23,246 nucleotides of DNA, taken from positions 1-23,246 of the IMG/VR virus record IMGVR_UViG_3300022929_000221, one strand, 5' to 3'. Positions within the stretch are counted from its first letter, which is position 1; each line of letters begins with the position of its first letter. A program made the translations under genes and the position numbers. A model generated the notes under the pieces. That model did no database searches. It was not told the origin of the DNA and was given only the letters and a program-made list of their open reading frames with translations. The DNA is from a virus. Positions 7,689 through 15,800 of the stretch are shown here, piece after piece.

Positions 7689-8375
7689 GTGGCCTACCTA
7701 CATAGCAACATACCCCACTTTAAGTGTTGGGTAAGGAAAGAGTACACTCACAACCACGAACGGTTTCATGGCGAGTTTTTACACGCCATGGCCGTGGGTG
7801 TCACAACAATGCCTTGTAGATGTCTTAGTTTTCAAATTATTTTTACAGGTGTTCCTTCCGAAGAACAAGAAGAACAAGGAATGGAAAACGTGTACGGCGG
7901 TGCAATGTGGGCAAGAATGCCTATTACTGCTTTAGTAGGAGACACGCCATTTGTTGAATGGCCAGAACCTATGGCTGTACATGATGCTCAACCTTGGGAC
8001 TGCTCCTCTCATAATCATGCAGTTTACGTTATAGATAGGGCAACACCATGTCCTTGGTTAGCTAAAATAGGGGGAGAAATGTACCCAGCTAAATACTTGT
8101 TTACAGTAGACTACGCAGAGAATGAAATTGCAGATGACCCTGCACAACACAAACAAAGTCATGTTATGGAATTGTTAGATGCGGGGCCGTGGACAGGTAA
8201 CATAGTTGCTTTACCAAACAACCGTGTCAGAGTTACACATCCAGCTTGGTTTGAAACAGGACAAGGAGCTCCTGATTTTAAACCATCAGCGCACATACAT
8301 TATTCTAAGTCTGATTTAGATTATACGTTGGATGTTAATAGAATATTTGATAATCTATACGCAGAGGAAGAATAA
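7689..8375 (+). CDS. Conserved structural-module protein, unknown function
   Basis: A 228-residue protein starting with GTG immediately after the previous TAA, so translation is probably coupled. The opening AYLHSNIPHFKCWVRKEYTH supports this start because it already forms an ordered domain. It contains many aromatic and His residues, a NHAVYVIDR strand, a WLAKIGGEMYPAKYLFTVDY block, a MELLDAGPWTGNIVALPNNR block and HIHYSKSDLDYTLD near the end. I recall this family beside neck genes of marine podoviruses. No reaction can be assigned from the sequence; a head-completion or virion role is inferred from position. Confidence 0.65.
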   Translation: MAYLHSNIPHFKCWVRKEYTHNHERFHGEFLHAMAVGVTTMPCRCLSFQIIFTGVPSEEQEEQGMENVYGGAMWARMPITALVGDTPFVEWPEPMAVHDAQPWDCSSHNHAVYVIDRATPCPWLAKIGGEMYPAKYLFTVDYAENEIADDPAQHKQSHVMELLDAGPWTGNIVALPNNRVRVTHPAWFETGQGAPDFKPSAHIHYSKSDLDYTLDVNRIFDNLYAEEE

Positions 8376-9034
8376 TGGCGACATCAGGAACAACATCATT
8401 CAATCTTAGTATTGATGAACTTATAGAAGAAGCATACGAAAGATGCGGTCTTGAGTTACGCACAGGATACGATTTAGAAACAGCAAGACGCTCACTAAAT
8501 ATTATGATCGCTGAGTGGGCAAACAGAGGATTGAATCAATGGCTTATTGCTGAGCATAGTTTTACGGTTACTAAGGGAACTAATGAAGTAAGTCTTGGAA
8601 CAGATATTATAGACATAACTTCTGCTGTTATTACTCGTGATAGCACAGATTTTCAAATGTCGAGGTTGAGTAGGTCAGATTATCTTTATACCCCTAACAA
8701 AACTGACCAAGCTAGGCCTACTCAATTTTTCTTAGAAAGACACATCACACCAAAACTTTATTTGTACCCTACACCAGAAAACTCTACTGATGTAATCAAA
8801 TACTATGCACTGACAAGAATGCAAGATGCAGGGGACTACACAAATAACATGGAAGTGGTATTTAGATTTTTGCCTTGTATGACAGCAGGACTTGCTTATT
8901 ACATAGCGATGAAAAGAGCTCCAGATAGGATACAGTTATTAAAATCAGTTTATGACGAAGAATGGGACAGAGCAGCTAGTGAAGATATAGATTCTGTTAG
9001 TTCTAAATTCTTACCTCCTAGACTTATAATATGA
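8375..9034 (+). CDS. Head-tail connector protein (P22 gp4 / T7 gp11-like)
   Basis: A 219-residue protein beginning at a TAATG overlap with a GAGGAAG SD. The first 60 residues form a helical bundle ending ARRSLNIMIAEWANRGLNQW, the hallmark helix of podovirus connector/tail-accessory proteins that dock below the portal. A beta section follows (FTVTKGTNEVSLGTDIIDIT). There is then a KLYLYPTPENSTDVIKYYAL strand pair like that of adaptor proteins, and a C-terminal helical part. A related architecture recurs in the gene at 9824. It likely forms one of the rings that close the portal after DNA packaging. Family-level assignment is moderate; the structural role is likely. Confidence 0.62.
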   Translation: MATSGTTSFNLSIDELIEEAYERCGLELRTGYDLETARRSLNIMIAEWANRGLNQWLIAEHSFTVTKGTNEVSLGTDIIDITSAVITRDSTDFQMSRLSRSDYLYTPNKTDQARPTQFFLERHITPKLYLYPTPENSTDVIKYYALTRMQDAGDYTNNMEVVFRFLPCMTAGLAYYIAMKRAPDRIQLLKSVYDEEWDRAASEDIDSVSSKFLPPRLII

Positions 9035-9035
9035 T

Positions 9036-9824
9036 ATGGCATTTGCATCAGGTAAACGAGCTTACGGAATCTGCGACACCTGCGGACAAAGGTATCGTTT
9101 ACACCAATTGCAAGAACAATGGGATGGATTTAAAACGTGCCCAGAATGTTTTGATCCTAAGCAACCTCAACTAGAAGCACCCCCTGTTGGTGCAGATCCA
9201 CAGGCTTTATTAAATCCTAGACCAGACAGAACCGAGCCTTCTGCTCAAAGTCTTCTTGTAAACAATCCATTCCTTACAACACAAGGTAGTGCAGTAATAA
9301 CAGTGTTTGAAGACAATCATGGCAGAAGCACAGGAGATAAAGTTAGATTTAGAAACGTAGATGCGTTTGATGGGTTTACCAGCAGCGTTATAGAAGACCC
9401 TGATGGCTACTCAATAACCGTTACAGCTAATCCTACAGATGACTTGTTAAATTATTACAACAACACATACACCTTTACCGCTACATCAGGTACAGGCACG
9501 TCAGGAGGACGGGGTGGCGGAGTAGATTGCACAGTAGGGCTTGCTCAAACGTTATTGCCATTGAATCCTTTTAGAACAGGAGACGCTGGAGCAAACACAG
9601 TTATATCCGTTACAGAATTTAAACATGGCAGAACTACTGGAGATACAGTAAGATTTAGAGATACAGAAGCTGTTGATGGCGTTACGACTACTGTACTTGA
9701 AGCAGCAAGTGGATATACAATAACTGTAGTAGATGCTAACGAATATAAGTTTACATCTACAGGAACAGCCACTACAGGTGATGTAACAGGTGGCGGAGAT
9801 AGCGTAACAGCGGGACCAGTATAA
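9036..9824 (+). CDS. Zinc-ribbon protein with duplicated beta domain
   Basis: A 262-residue protein with two parts. The N-terminus has a four-Cys zinc ribbon: CDTC at 13-16 and CPEC at 35-38, separated by 18 residues. The rest holds two copies of a roughly 80-100-residue beta domain. Each begins NPF, carries HGR(S/T)TGD(K/T)VRFR, and ends GY(S/T)ITV, with a Gly-rich linker between them. The domain resembles the E1-FCCH-like beta module common in phage tail proteins. It begins one base after the previous stop with no clear SD, so it is probably translationally coupled. It is encoded between two connector genes, so it may decorate the neck or tail. Metal binding is inferred from the Cys spacing. 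Confidence 0.7.
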   Translation: MAFASGKRAYGICDTCGQRYRLHQLQEQWDGFKTCPECFDPKQPQLEAPPVGADPQALLNPRPDRTEPSAQSLLVNNPFLTTQGSAVITVFEDNHGRSTGDKVRFRNVDAFDGFTSSVIEDPDGYSITVTANPTDDLLNYYNNTYTFTATSGTGTSGGRGGGVDCTVGLAQTLLPLNPFRTGDAGANTVISVTEFKHGRTTGDTVRFRDTEAVDGVTTTVLEAASGYTITVVDANEYKFTSTGTATTGDVTGGGDSVTAGPV

Positions 9825-10480
9825 TGGCAGGATTTACATACAGTTCATTAAAAACAGCGATACAGGATTATGTAGATACTTCTGAAACAACGTTTGTAAA
9901 CAACTTAAATATAATAATTGAACAAGCCGAAGAAAGAATTTTAAAAGGTGTTTGGTTAGACAACTTTAAAAAGAACGTAACTGGAACAGCTAGTTCTGGC
10001 ACACCTTATTTAGGCATGCCTACAGATTTTTTAGCTCCGTTTAGTTTGGCTGTAATAGATAGCGATACATATCACTACCTTAATTTAAAACAAGTTAGCT
10101 TTATGAGGTCGTACAAACCAACCACGACAGGAGCTGTAACAGGAAGACCAAAGTATTATGCAGAATTTGATAGCGACAGTTTTATTATCGCACCTACCCC
10201 TGATAGCAATTACACATTTGAACTACACTATTTTTATAGACCAGCTTCTTTAACTGCAGCTGGAGATAGTGGTCAAACATGGCTATCTGAAAATGCCTCT
10301 ATAGCTTTGCTGTATGCTTGTTTGACCGAAGCATCTATCTTCTTAAAAATGGATCCAGCAGAAACAGCTTTATACAATCAGAGGTTCGAGGACGCTCTGG
10401 CAAGATTAAAAAATACTGCAGAGGGAGCAGGAACACAAAGTCAGTATAGGTACGACCAAGTTCGTATTCCTGTCACCTAA
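9824..10480 (+). CDS. Phage adaptor protein (SU10-type)
   Basis: A 218-residue protein matching, from memory, the SU10-type adaptor family. It opens with a helical AIQDYVDTSETTFVNNLNII and a EQAEERILKGVWLDNFKKN helix. A beta core follows: GTPYLGMPTDFLAPFSLAV, TGRPKYYAEFDSDSFIIAPTP, NYTFELHYFYRPASL. The C-terminal helices (ALLYACLTEASIFLKMD, QRFEDALARLKNTAEG) complete it. Such adaptors bind the portal and recruit nozzle or fibre proteins in short-tailed phages. It begins and ends in TAATG overlaps, indicating coupled expression with its neighbours. Confidence 0.8.
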   Translation: MAGFTYSSLKTAIQDYVDTSETTFVNNLNIIIEQAEERILKGVWLDNFKKNVTGTASSGTPYLGMPTDFLAPFSLAVIDSDTYHYLNLKQVSFMRSYKPTTTGAVTGRPKYYAEFDSDSFIIAPTPDSNYTFELHYFYRPASLTAAGDSGQTWLSENASIALLYACLTEASIFLKMDPAETALYNQRFEDALARLKNTAEGAGTQSQYRYDQVRIPVT

Positions 10481-11208
10481 TGCTCAAAGAGCCACTTCCA
10501 GAATTGGAAGGTAAGAACATTGCGCTTGTAGCAATGGGTCAAAGTCAAATAGATTATCATTTGTCCAGGACACACAGTTTAGCGTTTGATGAAGTGTGGG
10601 CCATAAACGCTATGGTTAGTGTGCTACCAGAGGTGGACAGAGCTTTTATACTAGATCCTATGTCTCGATTTTTAGATACAGAAGACGCAGGTAGCATGAC
10701 TCAGATTATGCGAAAGTATCTACCACAGATAGACTATCCTATTTATACATGCGAGCTGGACAAGCGTGTACCAGCTGCAGAGGAGTTTCCGTTGGGCCCT
10801 TTAATAGGTGATCTTGGATGCGCTTACTTTAATAATACAGTTGCTTACGCTATAGCTTTTGCTTTATGGAACAAAGTAAGTCATTTAACAGTTTTTGGCG
10901 TAGACTTTACTTATAAAACCAACATGCACTTTGCAGAGTCAGGCAAGGCTTGCTGTGAATTTTGGTTGGCAAAGTGTATGGAAAACAACATAGAAGTATC
11001 TGTCGCTCCTAGATCTAATTTACTTGAGACAGATGTTCCTACAAAAGAAAAGTTATACGGCTACCATAGGTTAGAAGACCCCGTTGTAACATACATGGAC
11101 AAAGGTAGGATGAGTGTATGTAAATGGTCTGATATAATAAAAGAAGAACAACAGTTTATTGGAATGATAGATAGAAATGATCTACCACCAGAACCAGAGG
11201 AATATTAA
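10480..11208 (+). CDS. Rossmann-like protein, possibly DUF115/GT42-related
   Basis: A 242-residue alpha/beta protein. The opening strand and turn NIALVAMGQSQIDY is where this fold binds a nucleotide. There follow FDEVWAINAM, RAFILDPMSRF, and a late block with LTVFGVDFTY followed by AESGKACCEFWLAKCMENN and IEVSVAPRSNLLET. This order of strands recalls the MptE-like/DUF115 family and GT42 sialyltransferases, which share a Rossmann-type core, but key catalytic residues cannot be confirmed by eye. It sits within the tail module in TAATG overlaps on both sides. It may modify a virion protein or glycan, or may have lost activity. The resemblance is suggestive only. Confidence 0.6.
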   Translation: MLKEPLPELEGKNIALVAMGQSQIDYHLSRTHSLAFDEVWAINAMVSVLPEVDRAFILDPMSRFLDTEDAGSMTQIMRKYLPQIDYPIYTCELDKRVPAAEEFPLGPLIGDLGCAYFNNTVAYAIAFALWNKVSHLTVFGVDFTYKTNMHFAESGKACCEFWLAKCMENNIEVSVAPRSNLLETDVPTKEKLYGYHRLEDPVVTYMDKGRMSVCKWSDIIKEEQQFIGMIDRNDLPPEPEEY

Positions 11209-11498
11209 TGTTTTCACTTGATTCAGAAACAGAAGTTGGTAATCTTAGCGTTACTACAACAAATCACAGAGGGCACACTGTAGATGAAGTTGCAGAAATG
11301 GCTACTAATAGATTAGTATCCATTAGCGACACGGCCCCTGCACCCATTAGGGCACAAGCACATGCTTTTAAGGAAGCATGCAAAAAAGTAATTACGTATT
11401 ACATGAATGAGGCTGTAAAAAACCATGTTTGTACAATATGTAATGAGTTAGAAAAACAAGGTCAAAAAGACCTAGCTAATATTATTAGGAGACTATAA
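11208..11498 (+). CDS. Small helical protein, unknown function
   Basis: A 96-residue protein with a GAGGAAT SD and TAATG overlaps at both ends. After a polar N-terminus it is predicted alpha-helical throughout: VDEVAEMATNRLVSISD, PIRAQAHAFKEACKKVITYY, KNHVCTICNELEKQGQKDL and a final NIIRRL. It contains a CTIC pair, but with no second pair there is little case for zinc binding. I recall this type of protein in the tail module of marine phages without a known role. Confidence 0.65.
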   Translation: MFSLDSETEVGNLSVTTTNHRGHTVDEVAEMATNRLVSISDTAPAPIRAQAHAFKEACKKVITYYMNEAVKNHVCTICNELEKQGQKDLANIIRRL

Positions 11499-11929
11499 TG
11501 GCTATAACACAAGCAATGTGCACTTCTTTTAAAAAAGAACTTTTAGAGGGTGTACATAATTTTAAAGCTTCAGGCGGAAACACGTTTAATTTAGCTTTAT
11601 ATACCAGTAGTGCCACAATGAGTGCGTCTACTACAGCGTATACAACAACGAACGAAGCTACTGGAACGAACTATACTGCTAAAGGAGCAGCGTTAACAAA
11701 TGTCAATCCAACATCTTCTGGAACCACAGCGTTCACAGATTTTGCCGATCTTACATTTGGAACAGCAACGATTACTGCTAGAGGGTGCATGATATTTAAT
11801 GACACAGCTTCTGGAGATCCAGCTGTTGCGGTGTTTGATTTTGGTGGAGATAAGACATCAACTGCAGGAAGTTTTACTATTCAATTTCCGACAGCAGACG
11901 CAAGTAACGCAGTTATAAGAATAGCGTAA
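11498..11929 (+). CDS. Tail-module beta structural protein
   Basis: A 143-residue protein with an AGGAG SD and TAATG start. The N-terminal helix (SFKKELLEGVHNF) precedes a beta-sandwich-like region: TFNLALYTSSATMSASTTAY, KGAALTNVNPTSSGTTAF, ATITARGCMIFNDTASG, AVAVFDFGGDKTST, FTIQFPTADASNAVIRIA. This arrangement recurs in tail modules of many environmental phages in my recollection. It lacks enzymatic motifs and is likely part of the tail or fibre attachment. The gene directly precedes the two repeat-built tail proteins. Confidence 0.68.
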   Translation: MAITQAMCTSFKKELLEGVHNFKASGGNTFNLALYTSSATMSASTTAYTTTNEATGTNYTAKGAALTNVNPTSSGTTAFTDFADLTFGTATITARGCMIFNDTASGDPAVAVFDFGGDKTSTAGSFTIQFPTADASNAVIRIA

Positions 11930-11937
11930 AATAGCCT

Positions 11938-12831
11938 ATGGCTGACATTACGGGCTGGGGTCGCGGAGCCTGGGGCGCAGGTCCTTGGGGCGAGCCTATA
12001 CCTGTTGAATTAACAGGGGTATCTAGCACAGGAGCTGTAGGCAGTCTTACAGTTACAGGGCAAGCAAATATAAGCCCTACAGGCGTAGCTGGAACAGGTG
12101 GTCTTGGATCACTTACTATTGCAGCAGCATCAAATACATCTGTCACTGGTTTAACTGCAACAGGAGGAATAGGCTCACTTGTAGCTACAGGGCAAGCAAA
12201 TGTAACTCCAACAACTGTTGCTGGAACAGGTGGAGTAGGCTCTTTAACAGCTACTGGAATAGCAAACATATTCCCTACAGGAGTCACTGGAACAGGTGGA
12301 GTAGGCTCTTTAACAGCTCTTGGAACAGCAAACGTATTCCCGACAGGAATAGCAAGCACAGGCGGAATAGGTTCTTTAACAGCTACAGGTATAGCTAATA
12401 CTTCAGTAACAGGAGTAGCAGGAACAACAGCACTTGGTAATGTAATTACTGCAGGAGCTGCAATAACAGGTGTTTCAGGAACGGCTTCTACAATAGCCTT
12501 AGGCGATGAAACAGTAACGTGTGACGCTAACGTATTCCCTACAGGTGTTTCAGCTACTACGGCGTTAGGAAGTGTAAGCACAGTTACAGACAACGTATTT
12601 AGTGTCACAGGTGTTGAAGCTACAGGAGAAATTGGAACGGTAACTGTTGACGCTGCTGCTGTTGTTATTCCAACAGGTGTTGAAGCCACAGGAGCGATAA
12701 GTCAAATACTGGTTTGGGGACCAATAGACGATGCACAAGATCCAAATTGGACAGGTGTTACTGATACACAAGAGCCAACTTGGACTGGTGTAAACGATGC
12801 ACAAGATCCAGGATGGGAAGAAGTTGCTTAA
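11938..12831 (+). CDS. Tail/fibre protein built from 22-residue repeats
   Basis: A 297-residue protein. It opens with a Trp/Gly motif (GWGRGAWGAGPWGE, residues 6-19), then has about eleven copies of a 22-residue repeat with consensus PTGVAGTGGVGSLTATGIAN plus two residues (residues 25 to about 258). It ends with three 11-residue repeats of the DAQDPNWTGVT type. The repeats predict a beta solenoid or repeated beta-hairpin rod. There is no SD, and it follows the previous stop by eight bases. Its position just before the tail fibre suggests a rod-like tail or fibre component. No enzymatic residues are visible. A sigma70-like promoter overlaps the end of the gene. Confidence 0.7.
   Translation: MADITGWGRGAWGAGPWGEPIPVELTGVSSTGAVGSLTVTGQANISPTGVAGTGGLGSLTIAAASNTSVTGLTATGGIGSLVATGQANVTPTTVAGTGGVGSLTATGIANIFPTGVTGTGGVGSLTALGTANVFPTGIASTGGIGSLTATGIANTSVTGVAGTTALGNVITAGAAITGVSGTASTIALGDETVTCDANVFPTGVSATTALGSVSTVTDNVFSVTGVEATGEIGTVTVDAAAVVIPTGVEATGAISQILVWGPIDDAQDPNWTGVTDTQEPTWTGVNDAQDPGWEEVA
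12010..12709 (+). repeat. Array of about eleven 66-base coding repeats
   Basis: In-frame 66-base units encode the 22-residue repeat. The best-preserved neighbouring pair (starting near 12223 and 12289) shares a run of about 30 identical bases offset by exactly 66. Outer copies, and those after 12420, are more diverged or have small length changes. Confidence 0.8.
12730..12828 (+). repeat. Three 33-base coding repeats
   Basis: Three consecutive in-frame units encode DAQDPNWTGVT, DTQEPTWTGVN and DAQDPGWEEVA, 11 residues each, running up to the stop codon. Each keeps a D(A/T)Q(D/E)P core followed by Trp two residues after the Pro. Confidence 0.8.
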
Positions 12832-12856
12832 CAGTAGAAAAGAAAGGTAATATAAT
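12828..12856 (+). promoter_or_regulatory. Near-consensus sigma70-type promoter before the tail fibre
   Basis: TTAACA (12828-12833, five of six to TTGACA), a 17-base spacer and a perfect TATAAT (12851-12856) precede the fibre gene. Transcription would begin near 12863, giving a leader of only about 13 bases that still includes the GGAG SD (12866-12869). The -35 box overlaps the stop codon of the upstream gene. Confidence 0.6.
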
Positions 12857-12875
12857 CAATTGAACGGAGATATAA

Positions 12876-15800
12876 ATGGCTACTTATGTAAATAATTTAA
12901 GATTAAAAGAAATAGCTACTGGTGATGAGTCAGGAACTTGGGGAACAAGTACAAATACCAACTTGGAGTTGATTGGAGAAGCTTTAGGCTTTGGTACAGA
13001 AGCAATCACTACTAACGCAGATACACATACTACTACAGTAGCAGACGGTAGTTCTGATGCTGGTAGGGCTATGTATCTTAAATATACAGGAACGCTAGAC
13101 TCGGCCTGTACGATTACAATTGGACCAAACACTATGAAAAGGATGCAATTCATAGAAAATGGCACAAGTGGTTCTCAAAACATAATAATTTCACAAGGTT
13201 CTGGAGCTAACATAACTATTCCTCCAGGAGATGTTAAAGCAGTTTACTTGGATGGTGCTGGTTCAGGAGCAGCAGTTGTTGATGCTTTTGCTAGTCTGAA
13301 TGTTGTAGATCTGAAAGTAGAAGATGATTTAACAGTTACAGATGATCTTATTGTAAATGGTGATATAGACTTAGAAGGTTCTATAGATGTCAACGGAACT
13401 GCAAACCTTGATGTTGTAGATGTAGATGGCCTTTTAACTGCTAGTGCAGCTATTGAAATAAATGGTGCAGCGGGCGCTAGTATCTCAGAAGGGTTGCTAA
13501 TTGATTGGTCAACAAACTTAGCTAGATTTTTAACATACGACAGCTCCACTGGTTCCGACATAGCTTTTTTTACACAGCCTAGTGGCGGTAGTACAACGGA
13601 AGCACTCCGCATAAATAGTACTGGAGACTTAATTATTCAATCGACTGGAGGAACATTACAAACATCTACAGCTGGAACAAGTAACTTCCGAGCTGGTGTC
13701 AACGCTGGTAACAGTATTGCATCTGGCGGTAATTACAACGTGGTTGTCGGTGATGAAGCTGGTACAGCAATAACTACTGGTGATAAGAACGTGGCTATTG
13801 GGTTTGAGGCTCTTGCAACCGAAGATACAGGTAAAAGTTCTGTTGCTGTAGGCTATCAAGCACTAAAGACTCTTAACAATGATGCAGAAAACTACAATAC
13901 AGCTATAGGCACTCTTGCTGGAACATCATTAACGAGTGGTAATCTAAACACTTTAATAGGAGGACTGTCGGGCGATGCATTTGACACAGGTGTCAGAAAT
14001 ACCTCTCTTGGATATGCCACTTTATCTAGCGATACCAAAGGTGACAATGCAGTTGCTCTTGGTTATGGTGCGCTTTCAGTTCAAAACTTTGCAACAAACA
14101 CAGACAATTATAATGCAGCTGTAGGGTATAATGCAGGAAACCAAATAACCACAGGGACTCAAAACACCATTATAGGTGGTCTTGCTGGTGATGCTCTTAC
14201 TGATGCAGACTATAATGTAGCAGTCGGTACATCGGCTTTAGGAGGAGACACATTAGGTAGTCGTGCAGTTGCAGTTGGCAGAAATGCTTTACTGACTCAA
14301 AACTTTACTACTGCAACAAATAACTACAACATCGGCATTGGCTTTGGTGCTGGTCAAGCAATAACCACAGGTACTTTAAACACTTTAGTAGGAGGGCTTG
14401 CTGGCGATGCTTTAATCACTGGAAACAACAATGTCGCTTTTGGGTACGAGGCTCTATCTGCTGACACATTAGGCGATAGGAATGTTGCTTTAGGAACACA
14501 AGCATTAAAAACACAAAACTTTGCTACATCTACAGACGCATATAACGTAGCGGTAGGCTTTACAGCTGGTGCATTAATAACCACAGGTACAAATAATACA
14601 ATCATAGGCGGACTTGCTGGTGACGCTTTGACTGACGCTGACTTTAACGTAGCGGTAGGTTACTCGGCTTTAGGTTCTGAAACTTTGGGAAGTAGAAGTG
14701 TTGCTATAGGTTACGCAGCTTTGCTTGCTCAGAACAATACTACCGCAGCAAATGCTTATAATATAGGAATTGGTCATGCTGCGGGTGCTGGCATGACAAC
14801 AGGCGCACAAAACTCAATTATGGGTGGTCTAGCTGGAGATGCTTTAACCGAAGGAAACAATAATATAGCAATAGGCTATCTTGCTTTGACCACAGATACA
14901 AAAGGCGGTAGAGCCGTAGCTATCGGAACAGGTGCATTAGATTCACAAAATTTTACTACTGTAACCAATAACTATAATGTAGCAGTAGGGTATAAAGCGG
15001 GTGATGCTGTAACGACAGGAGAATCAAATGTTATTATAGGCGGACTAGCTGGTGATGCTCTTACAGACTCAGACAATAATACGATAGTAGGATATGGAGC
15101 ATTAAGTAGCGACACTTTAGGTACTAAATCAACGGCTGTTGGTTATTTAGCGTTACAAGACCAAAACTTTACAACAGCAACTGATTCTCACAACACAGCG
15201 TTGGGCTACACAGCTGGTGCTAATATAACCACAGGAGTAAAAAACACCTTAGTAGGAAGTGCTACTGGTGACGCTCTTAATGATGCCGACCTTAACACCG
15301 CTTTTGGTTATTTAGCTTTAAGTGGAGATACCAAAGGTAATAAATCAGTTGCAATAGGTGCTGGTGCTTTAAAGGTGCAAAACTTTGCCACATCTACCGA
15401 CTCTTTTAATACATCGGTTGGATTTGACTCTGGTATAGCAGTATCCTCAGGCGTAGGGAATACTTTTTTAGGAGCATCAGCTGGTGATACTATAACAACA
15501 GGTGATGAAAATACTGTTTTAGGGTATGGAGCTGATGTTGGAGCATCTGGCAATAACAGATGTAATGTCATAGGGGCTCATGTTTCTGGTGCTAGTGATT
15601 ATACAACTTTAGGGTATAGCACTAGTGAAATTAGAGCTGCACATGGTACAGCAACTTGGGCAGCAGTATCTGACGAACGCTACAAGAAAGACATCGTAGA
15701 CTCTACAGCAGGTCTTAGTTTCATCAATGCTTTACAGCCCCGTACCTTCAAGTACAAGACTCTTGGCGAATTACCTGAAACCTTTAACGCCTATAAAGCT

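Noticed and set aside
11913-12689. Long minus-strand open frame (258 codons)
   Set aside because: It mirrors the 66-base repeat gene; the product is a monotonous Val/Thr/Pro sequence and there is no SD or neighbouring minus-strand gene.
13731-15590. CRISPR-like periodic repeats
   Set aside because: The period is 216 bases, in frame and coding throughout; no constant repeats with variable spacers exist.
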